Notes under the pieces: model-generated
Told to the model about the DNA's origin: nothing
Database searches by the model: none
The model's input: only the letters and a program-made list of their open reading frames with translations
Made by a program: the position numbers and the translations under genes
Part shown: in pieces, positions 36,901 through 45,037 of the stretch
Numbering within the stretch: the first letter of the stretch is position 1
How the letters are laid out: every line of letters starts with the position of its first letter
Source of the DNA: OLB6 sp964525565
GTDB taxonomy: Bacteria > Bacteroidota > Ignavibacteria > Kapaibacteriales > Kapaibacteriaceae
Direction: 5' to 3'
Length of the DNA stretch: 64,000 nucleotides
Assembly (NCBI GenBank): GCA_964525565.1
Contig: CAZGHI010000005.1
Location: forward strand, 1 to 64,000

Positions 36901-37915
36901 CGGCATATAATACCCATACGCACGAAGGTGCTGCAGGTGAAGTTGCAATCAGTGCCCGTGGCGTACTGCTTCCATTGTCTGGTACCGGCAAGCCAATTCC
37001 TGAACGAAGAGTATTATCATCGAAGACGAGGAACGAACTAACATCGGATGCATATCGAATGGCATACAGGCGCGAGCCTATGGGGCTAAAGTGAATGCTC
37101 CAGTACCGACCTTCAGATCCTGGAATCCGGTCCCAGTGAACACCACCATCCATGCTTCGCCACAGTGCACCCCGCGTTGCTGCAATAACATGGTTGGGGT
37201 TAACCGGCGATACTGCAACATGCTCAACAATCTCTGATGCCGGATACGAGCTGCGAGTATCAAGGGAGGTCATCAACCAGGTTTCCCCTGCATCCGTTGT
37301 ACGCGCAAGGCCAACGTTAAGGGCAGCATAGCCAATATTTTTATCTGATGGGGCTAAACAAACGCAATCCGCTTGTTGTGCCATCAGGTGATCTGTAACA
37401 GCCTTCCACGTCTGACCATGGTCAGACGATCTCCAGACTCCTGCACTGATGGTACCAACAAGGACGATACTATCAGCATCAGGATGAACTGCAATGCTGC
37501 GAATAACACCGATACCCTCAGATTGGGTTTGTTTTGTTGCTTCCCTATCCCACGTAAATGGACCAAGGTTGCGCCATGTTATGTTCGCAAGTGTTGTTAC
37601 ATCTCTTTTTTTATAATCGCTCAGAGGGGGCAGCCATCGTGTTGAAGGTAAGGTCCCGGATGCGCTTGCATGGAATAGCGTGCTCCGTATCCACGATTCT
37701 GCTTCATACACTTCCAGGCTGCGATTCTGGCCACGGACAGACGAATCTCTCCTTAGCCACACCATTACGGAGTCAACGTTTGCACTACCGGACTTCATTG
37801 AGCGATACCAAGCGCTCTGCTGATGGTTGCTGTTCGATGTGAGCCCCTCGCGCTCCCACGCTGCAGCGAGCACCACGCTGCTCGTTAACACCACTAAGAC
37901 TGTGGCCCAACGCAT
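33983..37915 (-). CDS. T9SS-exported Asp-box propeller protein with PKD and LamG-like domains
   Basis: A 1310-residue surface protein. After a signal peptide (MRWATVLVVLTSSVVLAAA) come about nine BNR/Asp-box repeats of the sortilin/VPS10 type, for example SSDHGQTWKAV, TTDAGETWLMT, STDGGRSWKGT, TDNGRTFAD and SDDDGKTWKNI, spread over residues about 150-770. A PKD domain follows (about 810-890), then a concanavalin-type LamG domain (about 900-1080), and a C-terminal T9SS sorting domain ending in PDGLYILYVNSRAYTIPILH. It probably binds or processes glycans or polymer outside the cell; no catalytic site can be named. Its ATG shares a base with the stop of the upstream PorE-like gene (TAATG). Confidence 0.85.
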   Translation of the reverse strand: MRWATVLVVLTSSVVLAAAWEREGLTSNSNHQQSAWYRSMKSGSANVDSVMVWLRRDSSVRGQNRSLEVYEAESWIRSTLFHASASGTLPSTRWLPPLSDYKKRDVTTLANITWRNLGPFTWDREATKQTQSEGIGVIRSIAVHPDADSIVLVGTISAGVWRSSDHGQTWKAVTDHLMAQQADCVCLAPSDKNIGYAALNVGLARTTDAGETWLMTSLDTRSSYPASEIVEHVAVSPVNPNHVIAATRGALWRSMDGGVHWDRIPGSEGRYWSIHFSPIGSRLYAIRYASDVSSFLVFDDNTLRSGIGLPVPDNGSSTPRALIATSPAAPSCVWVLYAGKRDSVGGVWGLYKSTDSGNTFQRVCCGEEGPQLPTADTPNLFDYDPQGLGLGQVTWDMAFAVSNTDTSHMVAGGIFPYFSTDGGRSWKGTAPIHYDVQNALIVNGRSWIATDGGLQLTTDNGRTFADRSEGICAVEVWGFGQVPGTNVMTIGAYHLPIFIRDDAVYDNRGFSGGWYPWSGADAMMADVNPDDTQWIYAKPWTSVRGKRSSNRLRSPTTRELGIDLGYLPFSNVAFHPEKTYTILAADHAGPSVVRTHNNAESWETLHTFTGSITHVRYAPSNPTIMAALADAALWLSDDDGKTWKNITPPDSLTFGARVIDVAFDWSNSAVLWLAFGGGQQNVKVLKTEDSGSSWTDVSHGLLSAPVYCLATVAGSEMLFAGTAMGVFSLDSGDAEWKVYGNDLPTCHVHYIHVDHIAGIVRAGTTRGIWEVPLDVQTKLIARFSQSTDTLRCYNTPIVFTDRTNGQFVADYWRRWTFEGGVPYTSTDIQPNVRYPNPGVYTVRLVVGRGSDRDSVVRSGTVVVLPSECDVTSSYPGNCVRLTDTNDFVSIGSFTGYSNTFTFTAWVKPHGIQPLFSAIFCTTVVGPQQGEIGLQISGDSNEVGYLWKNGRWQWRSGLHLIPDEWNHVAMAVDPDGVTLMVNGAAARDVLRLEAQDLGSLDFTLGTYYHWPGRNLHADVDEVRFYNATLSDREIRETMFHPADPDDVRLLAWYQCNETGGNELYDVARENTAELSGGAMRAISDICFGPGLSKLFQPPLSGDRIFGDLGISVQCQETDADSIVLVSRINTSPPANISETTILSGRYYVVQTMIPEERTVTNLAFDTKGLIGWDDATRRVFRLWRKNLFRTNSNWELVRASHHFDVGTQVVVFRNTESVTTSSMFCVSVDGGPVTVGETSDAVMIAPLPANEHLRIRNLPTNSFIKLVDMVGRTVWQQPVLAKESIIQTSHLPDGLYILYVNSRAYTIPILH

Positions 37916-40050
37916 TACATGCTAACGATTTTAAATTCTACACGTCTGTTTTGTTGCCGTCCCTCTTCCGTATCGTTCGGAGCCACTGGTTTCGATTTAC
38001 CGTATCCAACCGTACGCAGCCGTTTTTGTTCAATACCGTTTTGCACTAGGTACGCTTTCACTGCTTCCACACGTTCCTTCGATAGAGATTTGTTAGCCTC
38101 GTCCGATCCAACGTTATCGGTATGACCGTGTAATTCAATCACCATTGTGGGTTTGGCCCGCAAGAGAACAACTAACCGATCCAATTCAGGCAGCGATTCT
38201 TCACGAAGTGTGCTCTGTGCAAAGTCGAAAAACACGTTGGCCAGTTTTACAGTTTCATTGGCTCGCAACGGTACGAGGTATAAATCGCGCTCTATCTCTG
38301 TGTACTGCGATAGTGAGCGTGTGTCTAGCTGGTCACTCACAGGATAGTATCCTTCCGATTCTGCGCGGAACCCATACAAGTCGCCGGCCGGAAGAGCAAT
38401 AGCGTAGGTTCCTTGTGGCAGTGCCGATCGTGCACTTCCAACGTTTTGACGACGGGTAAGACTCTCGTAGGCAACACTCGCTGCTATTGGCTGTTTGGTA
38501 GATGCATCAAGTACGCGGCCCTTTACAAGAAACACCGGTTTCGGTTTGACTCCCGGTGTAAGACGAATTCGAAATATATCCGCACTGCCATCTGTATCAT
38601 TAGATGCACTGAGGTAAGCATAGTCGCCTACGGCAGGAACGGTAAAATACCCGTCCCACTTGTCGGTATTTACACAAGGACCAAGATTTTCCGGTTCTGA
38701 CCAGTTCAACCACGTTTCGTCTAACCGACGTGCCATAAAGATATCCATCGAGCCGTACCCTCTTAGGCCGTCTGTAGCAAAGTACATTGTACTACCATCG
38801 GCCGCAACAAACGGACTCATCTCATTTCCCCACGTACTCAATCCCGCGATATGCTGTGGTTCAGTGAACGAACCATCGTCCCTGCGCATAGAAACGTAGA
38901 GATCTTTTTCGCCTTTGGAATCGTCGCGCTGAATAGCCATCACCAGTCTTGTTCCACTTGGATCCAGGCAATACTCGGCATACCTATTGCGATTGTAGTA
39001 GCGGTCTATCTGAACGGGGGTTGGAACAGTCCAGCCATTCTCAGTACGATATGCAATACTTACACCGCCACCTGCAGGCCTGCCATCCGGTCGGTATGTA
39101 TTACCAACCAAAACGGTATTCCCATCCGGGGTGATTGAGATAAGGAAGTTACTGCCCTCGTTGTTCAGAGGACGCCCTACGTTTCGCATCAATCCCCATG
39201 TACCATCGGATTGCAAATCACTGACGTAGATATCTTCCATATTCGGATTACCAATATTGCCGGCAAACGGATAGCGTCCGATGTATAGTTGCCGTCCATC
39301 AGCAGTGATAACAGGAGAAAGGTCGCCACCAGTAGTGTTCACCTTTGGTCCGAGGTTTTCCCTAACAACATTCACAGGGTGATTTGGGGCAAGTCTGATT
39401 GGAGGTTGGTTCTGCCGAATCTCCACATAATCAACTTCTGCAATTACAGCTCCCCCGAGAGCAAGGCCAAAGATTCTTCCGTACAACCGTGGTTCTTCGA
39501 TGTATGTCACCGTTTCGCCATTCACCACAAGTGCAACCGCAGAGCCGCGTTTACTAATGGTGAGAACATTCCATTCTTCGTTCTTTTGTATAGCACTCAC
39601 GGGAGCCGCAGGCAGTACTTCCTGGAACATTCCGCCATGATACCGATATGCTAAAAGAGACCCATTGGCTGTTAATCCGACGATGTTTGCATTCTCGTTA
39701 TTTGCAGAGAGGTAGGCAACACCAAAAGGCCTATCCTGTTGTCCGCCTCTCCACCGCATTCTCACTTCTACATCGAAGTCTGCCGTAGGATCAATATAGG
39801 CAGCAGGAGCTGGAAGAAACCACCAAACGTTTGCTATCGAACGTCGAACAAGGTACGAGCCATTGTCAAGTCGAGCAGCACCATAATCCCATTGACCTTG
39901 CGGCCATGCCGGCGACGGGACGGTGAAGTCTTCCCGATAGATAACATCCAGTCCGTCGGCGGTAAACAGTGGTACAGTAGTAACACATAACAAAACAATG
40001 CACCACGCGACACGAAATCCCAGCCCCTTGCAAGCCAGTTGTTCCATCAT
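37915..40050 (-). CDS. PorE-like OmpA-family protein: concanavalin-like domain, PD40 propeller, CRD, OmpA
   Basis: A 711-residue exported protein. Domains in order: signal peptide (to about 30), a concanavalin/DUF1080-like beta-sandwich (about 35-220; YREDFTVPSPAWPQGQWDYG start), a PD40 beta-propeller (about 230-510; blades with DLSPVITADGRQLY, NEMSPFVAADGSTMYFATDG), a carboxypeptidase-regulatory-like domain (about 518-595) and an OmpA peptidoglycan-binding domain (about 600-711; HGHTDNVGSDEANKSLSKER). PorE, which anchors the type IX secretion complex to the wall, has TPR, propeller, CRD and OmpA; here the TPR part is replaced. The start at 40050 overlaps the speA stop (ATGA) and its stop overlaps the next start (TAATG). 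Confidence 0.82.
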   Translation of the reverse strand: MMEQLACKGLGFRVAWCIVLLCVTTVPLFTADGLDVIYREDFTVPSPAWPQGQWDYGAARLDNGSYLVRRSIANVWWFLPAPAAYIDPTADFDVEVRMRWRGGQQDRPFGVAYLSANNENANIVGLTANGSLLAYRYHGGMFQEVLPAAPVSAIQKNEEWNVLTISKRGSAVALVVNGETVTYIEEPRLYGRIFGLALGGAVIAEVDYVEIRQNQPPIRLAPNHPVNVVRENLGPKVNTTGGDLSPVITADGRQLYIGRYPFAGNIGNPNMEDIYVSDLQSDGTWGLMRNVGRPLNNEGSNFLISITPDGNTVLVGNTYRPDGRPAGGGVSIAYRTENGWTVPTPVQIDRYYNRNRYAEYCLDPSGTRLVMAIQRDDSKGEKDLYVSMRRDDGSFTEPQHIAGLSTWGNEMSPFVAADGSTMYFATDGLRGYGSMDIFMARRLDETWLNWSEPENLGPCVNTDKWDGYFTVPAVGDYAYLSASNDTDGSADIFRIRLTPGVKPKPVFLVKGRVLDASTKQPIAASVAYESLTRRQNVGSARSALPQGTYAIALPAGDLYGFRAESEGYYPVSDQLDTRSLSQYTEIERDLYLVPLRANETVKLANVFFDFAQSTLREESLPELDRLVVLLRAKPTMVIELHGHTDNVGSDEANKSLSKERVEAVKAYLVQNGIEQKRLRTVGYGKSKPVAPNDTEEGRQQNRRVEFKIVSM

Positions 40051-41939
40051 TCTTCCAAGTAGGTATATCCATACAAACCTGAACGGTAAATGTTCAGAAA
40101 TTCTCGGCCTTCTTGCGAACTAATACGGCCTTCCTGAACGGACGAGTTCACCCATGTTTCTATGGTACGAACAAGCTTCTTTGCATCGAACTGAACGTAA
40201 TCCAGGACGTCGGCAACAGTTTCGCCATCAATCACGGTTTGGATGTCATAGCCGCTATTGGTGATAACAACATGCACAGCATTGGTATCACCGAACAGGT
40301 TGTGCAGGTCGCCCAGGATTTCCTGATAGGCGCCCACAAGAAATACCGCTAAATAGTATGGCTCTCCATTAACAGCATGTACGGGCAGAGAATTGCGTAC
40401 ATCGCGACCGCCAATGAATCTATCCACCTTGCCATCGCTATCGCAGGTTATGTCTTGAAGCGTGGCTAATCGTGTCGGCTTTTCGTCCAACCTATGAATT
40501 GGCATGATGGGGAAGATTTGATCAATTGCCCAGCTATCGGGTAGCGACTGAAAGAGGCTGAAGTTGCAGAAGTATTTTTCTGCAAGAAGCTTTTGCAGAC
40601 TCTTTAACTCTTCCGGAGTGTTCTTCAGGCCTGCCGCCAGGTCGTTTACTTTTCTGGCTACCGACCAGTATAATTTTTCAACTTTGGCCCGCGATACCAG
40701 GTCCACAAGCCCGAGTGAGAATCGGTCCAACGTTTCCTCGCGTACCTGCTGCGCATCATGCCAAGCCTCGAAGAGCGTACGCATTTCCACATTCTCTAGA
40801 ATGTGGTGCATTTCTTGTACCAGCTCATGATCGGACTCAGTCACCTCATCGGATTCTGTCCACTCCGGCACGCCTGCTGTTTCAAGCACGTTAAACACCA
40901 GAATGGAATGGTGAGCAGTAAGTGCTCTTCCACTCTCAGTAATCAAGTGTGGATGAGGAAGATTGTTGCGTGTTGCAGCATCAACGATTGTTGCAACAGC
41001 ATCGTTAGCATACTCTTGGATGGAATAGTTGATGCTCGAGGCATAGGAACTGCGCGATCCGTCGTAGTCAACCCCAAGCCCCCCCCCGATATCTACAAAG
41101 TCAATGTTGCACCCCAGGTTCATAAGTTGAACGTAATACTCAGAAACCTCGCGGAGGCCACTTTTGATTCTGCGAATATTCGTGATCTGGGATCCCAAAT
41201 GGAAATGGATCAGACGTAAACAATCCAACAGATTTTCGGAACGGGCGTAATCCACAGCTTCAAGCAATTCCGCAGGATTCAAACCAAACTTGCTGTGATC
41301 ACCGCCGCTTTCTTCCCACTTACCACTCCCTGCTGCAGCAAGCTTAATGCGGATTCCGATATTCGGTCGAACACCCAGACGCTTGCAGAGGGTGTTAATG
41401 AGCCGCAGTTCGTTGAGCTTCTCAACAACGAGATAAATCCGTTTTCCCATTTTCTGGGCCAACAGAGCCAACTCGATGTAGTCTTCGTCTTTGTATCCAT
41501 TACAGATAATCAGAGCATGCGGATTATCCATGATGGCCAGTACAGCATGCAGCTCTGGCTTTGAGCCTGCCTCCAGACCGATGTTCACACGCTTGCCATG
41601 CCGCACCAGCTCCTCAACAACCGGTCTCTGCTGGTTCACTTTTATGGGATACACAGAGAAATACTTCCCTGAATACCCGTATTCTTCGGCTGCTTTGTCG
41701 AAACATCCGGCAATCTTCTCAATCCTGTCGTCCAGGATATCCGGAAATCGCAAGAGCACCGGCATGGATACATCACGAGATACAATCTCGTCCACAACAG
41801 CCTTAAGGTCAATATCCGGCCCCTTACCCTTGCGGGGGCTAACCAAAACGTGGCCTTCAGGGCTTACGCTGAAATAATTTATTCCCCATCCGGGGACGTT
41901 ATAAAGTTCCGAGGAGTCCTCGACCCGCCATTTGCGCAT
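40047..41939 (-). CDS. speA: Biosynthetic arginine decarboxylase
   Basis: A 630-residue PLP enzyme of the alanine-racemase-fold type that makes agmatine for polyamine synthesis. The PLP lysine is in KYFSVYPIKVNQQRPVVEEL. Other family marks: LGVRPNIGIRIKLAAAGSGK, DVGGGLGVDYDGS-type segment seen as DIGGGLGVDYDGS, and the C-terminal LVGAYQEILGDLHNLFGD. A C9 tract at 41079-41087 encodes part of this Gly-rich segment. Length matches SpeA. The start is ATG 41939 (MRKWRVEDSSELYNVPGWG); the frame is open upstream across the divergent fur promoter, which argues against a longer start. Confidence 0.95.
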   Translation of the reverse strand: MRKWRVEDSSELYNVPGWGINYFSVSPEGHVLVSPRKGKGPDIDLKAVVDEIVSRDVSMPVLLRFPDILDDRIEKIAGCFDKAAEEYGYSGKYFSVYPIKVNQQRPVVEELVRHGKRVNIGLEAGSKPELHAVLAIMDNPHALIICNGYKDEDYIELALLAQKMGKRIYLVVEKLNELRLINTLCKRLGVRPNIGIRIKLAAAGSGKWEESGGDHSKFGLNPAELLEAVDYARSENLLDCLRLIHFHLGSQITNIRRIKSGLREVSEYYVQLMNLGCNIDFVDIGGGLGVDYDGSRSSYASSINYSIQEYANDAVATIVDAATRNNLPHPHLITESGRALTAHHSILVFNVLETAGVPEWTESDEVTESDHELVQEMHHILENVEMRTLFEAWHDAQQVREETLDRFSLGLVDLVSRAKVEKLYWSVARKVNDLAAGLKNTPEELKSLQKLLAEKYFCNFSLFQSLPDSWAIDQIFPIMPIHRLDEKPTRLATLQDITCDSDGKVDRFIGGRDVRNSLPVHAVNGEPYYLAVFLVGAYQEILGDLHNLFGDTNAVHVVITNSGYDIQTVIDGETVADVLDYVQFDAKKLVRTIETWVNSSVQEGRISSQEGREFLNIYRSGLYGYTYLEE

Positions 41940-41971
41940 GGGTGGGAGTAGGTGGTGAGAAAAAGGAGCTG

Positions 41972-41979
41972 CAAAACTA
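41972..41979 (-). promoter_or_regulatory. -7 box (TAGTTTTG) for speA
   Basis: The minus strand reads TAGTTTTG, matching TAnnTTTG, 32 bases before the speA ATG. The predicted leader is about 26 bases. It sits back to back with the fur box at 41987-41994, so the two divergent promoters overlap. Confidence 0.4.
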
Positions 41980-41986
41980 CGAAGAC

Positions 41987-41994
41987 TATATTTG
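41987..41994 (+). promoter_or_regulatory. -7 box (TATATTTG) for fur
   Basis: TATATTTG is a full match to TAnnTTTG and ends six bases before the ATG at 42001. Transcription would start at or next to the A of the ATG, giving a leaderless message. There is no Shine-Dalgarno between, which agrees with this. Confidence 0.45.
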
Positions 41995-42000
41995 CTACCT

Positions 42001-42465
42001 ATGCCTTCGAATATTGATCTAGAAGAACTCAAATCACAGTTCTCGGAATACCTCCGGCGAAAGAAGTACCGCGCTACCCAGGAGCGGTCGCGTGTGCTGG
42101 ACAGCATCGCGGAATTTGACCGTCACTTTTCGGCTGATGAGTTATATCTGAACATGAACAATAATGGCGAGCGTGTTTCCCGTGCAACGGTGTATTCAAC
42201 CTTGGATCTCCTTACGCAATGTGGCATATTAATGAAGCATCGTTTTCAAGGTGAAAGCGCTCATTTTGAGCTTGCCTCCCGTATGCCGAATCACGATCAC
42301 CTGATTTGCACCGAATGCGGTCGTGTTGTCGAGTTCCGAAACGAAGCAACTGATGCCATCCGCGACTCCGTTGCGGGGAGTCTTGGTTTTCGGCCACTTT
42401 CCCATTCACTACAGATTTTTGCTGTTTGTCACGACCCCACTCACTGCGAACACAACAAAGCATGA
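42001..42465 (+). CDS. Fur family metal-responsive repressor
   Basis: A 154-residue Fur superfamily protein (Fur, Zur or PerR type). The winged-helix part includes YRATQERSRVLDSI and RVSRATVYSTLDLL. The C-terminal dimerisation part has HDHLICTECGRVVEF (CxxC structural zinc) and the metal-binding tail CHDPTHCEH. Regulatory metal ligands in the HDH region are present, but which metal or peroxide it senses cannot be told. The start is ATG 42001; a TTG at 41992 is part of the promoter box. The stop overlaps the topA start (ATGA). Confidence 0.9.
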   Translation: MPSNIDLEELKSQFSEYLRRKKYRATQERSRVLDSIAEFDRHFSADELYLNMNNNGERVSRATVYSTLDLLTQCGILMKHRFQGESAHFELASRMPNHDHLICTECGRVVEFRNEATDAIRDSVAGSLGFRPLSHSLQIFAVCHDPTHCEHNKA

Positions 42466-44906
42466 ACCTCGTTATCGTAGAGTCACCCAGTAAGGCAAAA
42501 ACCATTCAAAAGTTTCTTGGCAGCGATTACGTTGTTACGTCATCAATGGGTCACATACGCGACCTACCGGGGAATGACAAGGCTATTGACATTGAGAACA
42601 ATTTTCAACCGGTGTATGAAATTGCCGACGACAAAAAGAAGATTGTTGCAGAACTAAAGAAACAGGCTCAGAAAGCCGATCTTGTGTGGCTCGCTACCGA
42701 CGAAGACAGAGAGGGAGAAGCCATTGCCTGGCATTTGATGGAGGCTCTTGAACTTGATGAGCGTAAGGTTCGTCGAATTGTTTTCCATGAAATAACCAAA
42801 AACGCAATACTCAAGGCTATTGAAAACCCTCGTCCTGTGGATACCGCTTTGGTTGATGCGCAGCAAGCTCGGCGGGTGTTAGACAGATTGGTGGGCTACG
42901 GTCTTTCACCCGTATTGTGGCGTAAAGTACAGCGGAACCTCTCGGCAGGTAGGGTGCAGAGTGTAGCCGTCCGCCTCGTTGTCGAACGTGAACGGGAAAT
43001 ACAATCCTTTACCGCAAGCTCACAGTTCCGCGTTGTTGCCGAGTTTTCCAGCAATGGCAAGGCGTTTTCGGCTGAACTTTCTCAGCGGTTCGACACAGAA
43101 GACCAGGCACAACGATTTCTTGAGAACTGCAGAGGAGCAACCTTTACTGTAGAAAATCTTGAAACAAAGCCCGCCCGAAAGTCGCCTCCGGCACCATTCA
43201 CAACATCCACATTACAACAAGAGGCATCTCGTAAACTTGGTTTCTCATTGGCACGCACCATGAAGCTGGCTCAGGATTTATACGAATCCGGCCACATTAC
43301 ATATATGCGTACCGACTCGGTAAACCTCTCCGAAATTGCCATTGGCGCAGCCGTTGATCATGTTACTACTGAATACGGTGCCGAATATTCCCAGCCCCGT
43401 AGATACACAACAAAGGTTGCAAGTGCACAGGAAGCTCACGAAGCCATTCGCCCAACGGATCTAGGAACTCGAAAAGCAGGATCCTCTGAAGCACATCAGA
43501 AACTCTATGAGCTAATATGGAAACGCACAGTCGCGTCGCAGATGGCAGATGCAAAACTTGAGAAAACTGTAGCAACAATTTCAATTAGTACGCTGCCCGA
43601 TACATTAACGGCAACAGGCGAGGTTTTAGTATTCGACGGCTTCTTACATGTGTATATGGAGAGTACCGACGACGAAACCGAGCAGGATGATGCAAAGATG
43701 CTCCCCCCCCTTGAAGTAGCTCAGGTACTTCCCCTGGTACGCATAAAGGCACAGGAACGCTTTGCACGGCCACCAAGCAGATATACGGAAGCGTCGCTGG
43801 TAAAGAAATTGGAAGAGCTCGGTATTGGACGCCCTTCAACATACGCACCTACCATCAGTACGATTCAAGCACGGAACTACGTAGTTAAGGAGGACCGCGA
43901 CGGACGTGAGCGCCAAGTGCGAGAGTTAATATTGGAAGGGGCTCAGGCAAACGCTGCAATTGAACGATTGATAAAAACTGAAACAACCGGCGCCGAGCGT
44001 AACAAGTTATTCCCTACTGACATAGGTGGTATCGTAACTGATTTCCTTCTCAAGCACTTTGACGAAATCATGGATTATCACTTTACGGCTAACGTGGAAA
44101 AACAGTTCGACGAAATTGCCCAAGGTCAGCGTAAATGGAATACCATGATTGCCGAGTTTTATGGTCCGTTTAAAGAAGACCTCGATAAAACAGCCGAACA
44201 AGCTGAACGGCAGAGTGGTGAACGGCATCTGGGAACCGACCCGAAAACAGGAAAGCCCGTCAGCGTTCGTTTGGCGCGCTACGGCCCTATTGCTCAAATT
44301 GGGGATGCAGACGATCCCGACAAGAAACAAAAAGGGTTGCCAAGCTCCGTAAGCATGGAAACAATTACCCTCGATGAAGCCCTGGAACTGTTTAAGTTTC
44401 CACGCATCCTTGCCGATTATAAAGGGAAGCCCATAGCCGTTCGGGTTGGCAGATTCGGTCCTTACATAGACCACGATGGTGTTTTTGCTTCCATACCAAA
44501 AGACGAAGACCCAGCACACATCACCGAAGCGCGCGCCATTGAGCTCATTGAAGCTCGTGTTAAAGCCATAGCCGAGAGAACATTAAAGGAGTTTCCGGAG
44601 AATCCCGAGGTGCAAATCTTAAAGGGACGCTGGGGACCTTTCCTGAAAGTTGGAAAAAAGAATATTCGAATTCCAAAGGATGTGGATATTCAGTCACTTA
44701 CGCTCGAAGACTGCCTGAACATGGCTGCAGAAGGCAATCAGCAATCCGCCTCCAATGCAGAAACACAACAACAAACCTCAGGAACAGCTCCACGAACCTC
44801 GAAGACTTCCGCAAAGAAGCCGGCATCAAAGAAATCGTCAGGTTCAAAAACCCCGGCAAAGAAAGCTGCAGGCAAAAAGTCTGTTCGAAAGAACAGTACC
44901 GAATGA
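42462..44906 (+). CDS. topA: DNA topoisomerase I
   Basis: An 814-residue type IA topoisomerase that relaxes negative supercoils. The TOPRIM start is MNLVIVESPSKAKTIQKFLG with the acidic DEDREGEAI. The active-site tyrosine is in GHITYMRTDSVNLS (about residues 290-303). Instead of zinc fingers it has C-terminal TopoC-type repeats (RYGPIAQIG, RFGPYIDHDG, RWGPFLKVG), then a lysine/alanine-rich tail of about 50 residues (KTSAKKPASKKSSGSK, AKKAAGKKSVRK) that may bind DNA nonspecifically. A C8 tract at 43703-43710 is in frame. It is translationally coupled to fur. Confidence 0.96.
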   Translation: MNLVIVESPSKAKTIQKFLGSDYVVTSSMGHIRDLPGNDKAIDIENNFQPVYEIADDKKKIVAELKKQAQKADLVWLATDEDREGEAIAWHLMEALELDERKVRRIVFHEITKNAILKAIENPRPVDTALVDAQQARRVLDRLVGYGLSPVLWRKVQRNLSAGRVQSVAVRLVVEREREIQSFTASSQFRVVAEFSSNGKAFSAELSQRFDTEDQAQRFLENCRGATFTVENLETKPARKSPPAPFTTSTLQQEASRKLGFSLARTMKLAQDLYESGHITYMRTDSVNLSEIAIGAAVDHVTTEYGAEYSQPRRYTTKVASAQEAHEAIRPTDLGTRKAGSSEAHQKLYELIWKRTVASQMADAKLEKTVATISISTLPDTLTATGEVLVFDGFLHVYMESTDDETEQDDAKMLPPLEVAQVLPLVRIKAQERFARPPSRYTEASLVKKLEELGIGRPSTYAPTISTIQARNYVVKEDRDGRERQVRELILEGAQANAAIERLIKTETTGAERNKLFPTDIGGIVTDFLLKHFDEIMDYHFTANVEKQFDEIAQGQRKWNTMIAEFYGPFKEDLDKTAEQAERQSGERHLGTDPKTGKPVSVRLARYGPIAQIGDADDPDKKQKGLPSSVSMETITLDEALELFKFPRILADYKGKPIAVRVGRFGPYIDHDGVFASIPKDEDPAHITEARAIELIEARVKAIAERTLKEFPENPEVQILKGRWGPFLKVGKKNIRIPKDVDIQSLTLEDCLNMAAEGNQQSASNAETQQQTSGTAPRTSKTSAKKPASKKSSGSKTPAKKAAGKKSVRKNSTE

Positions 44907-45037
44907 ATAACGTAGCCATACAGTTGCTGTAGAGGGTGCCAACAAATACAACGCGGCATCGTATGCACAGGTGATCTCCGTGCTGAATTCGGCAATCCCC
45001 AACAGCCGCAGTACCATGTGGCAGAATTCTTGCTAGT

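Noticed and set aside
44907..45037. Search for a tRNA or small RNA between topA and the Ig-repeat gene
   Set aside because: No cloverleaf, no acceptor-stem pairing and no stable hairpin; only a non-ATG start region is seen.
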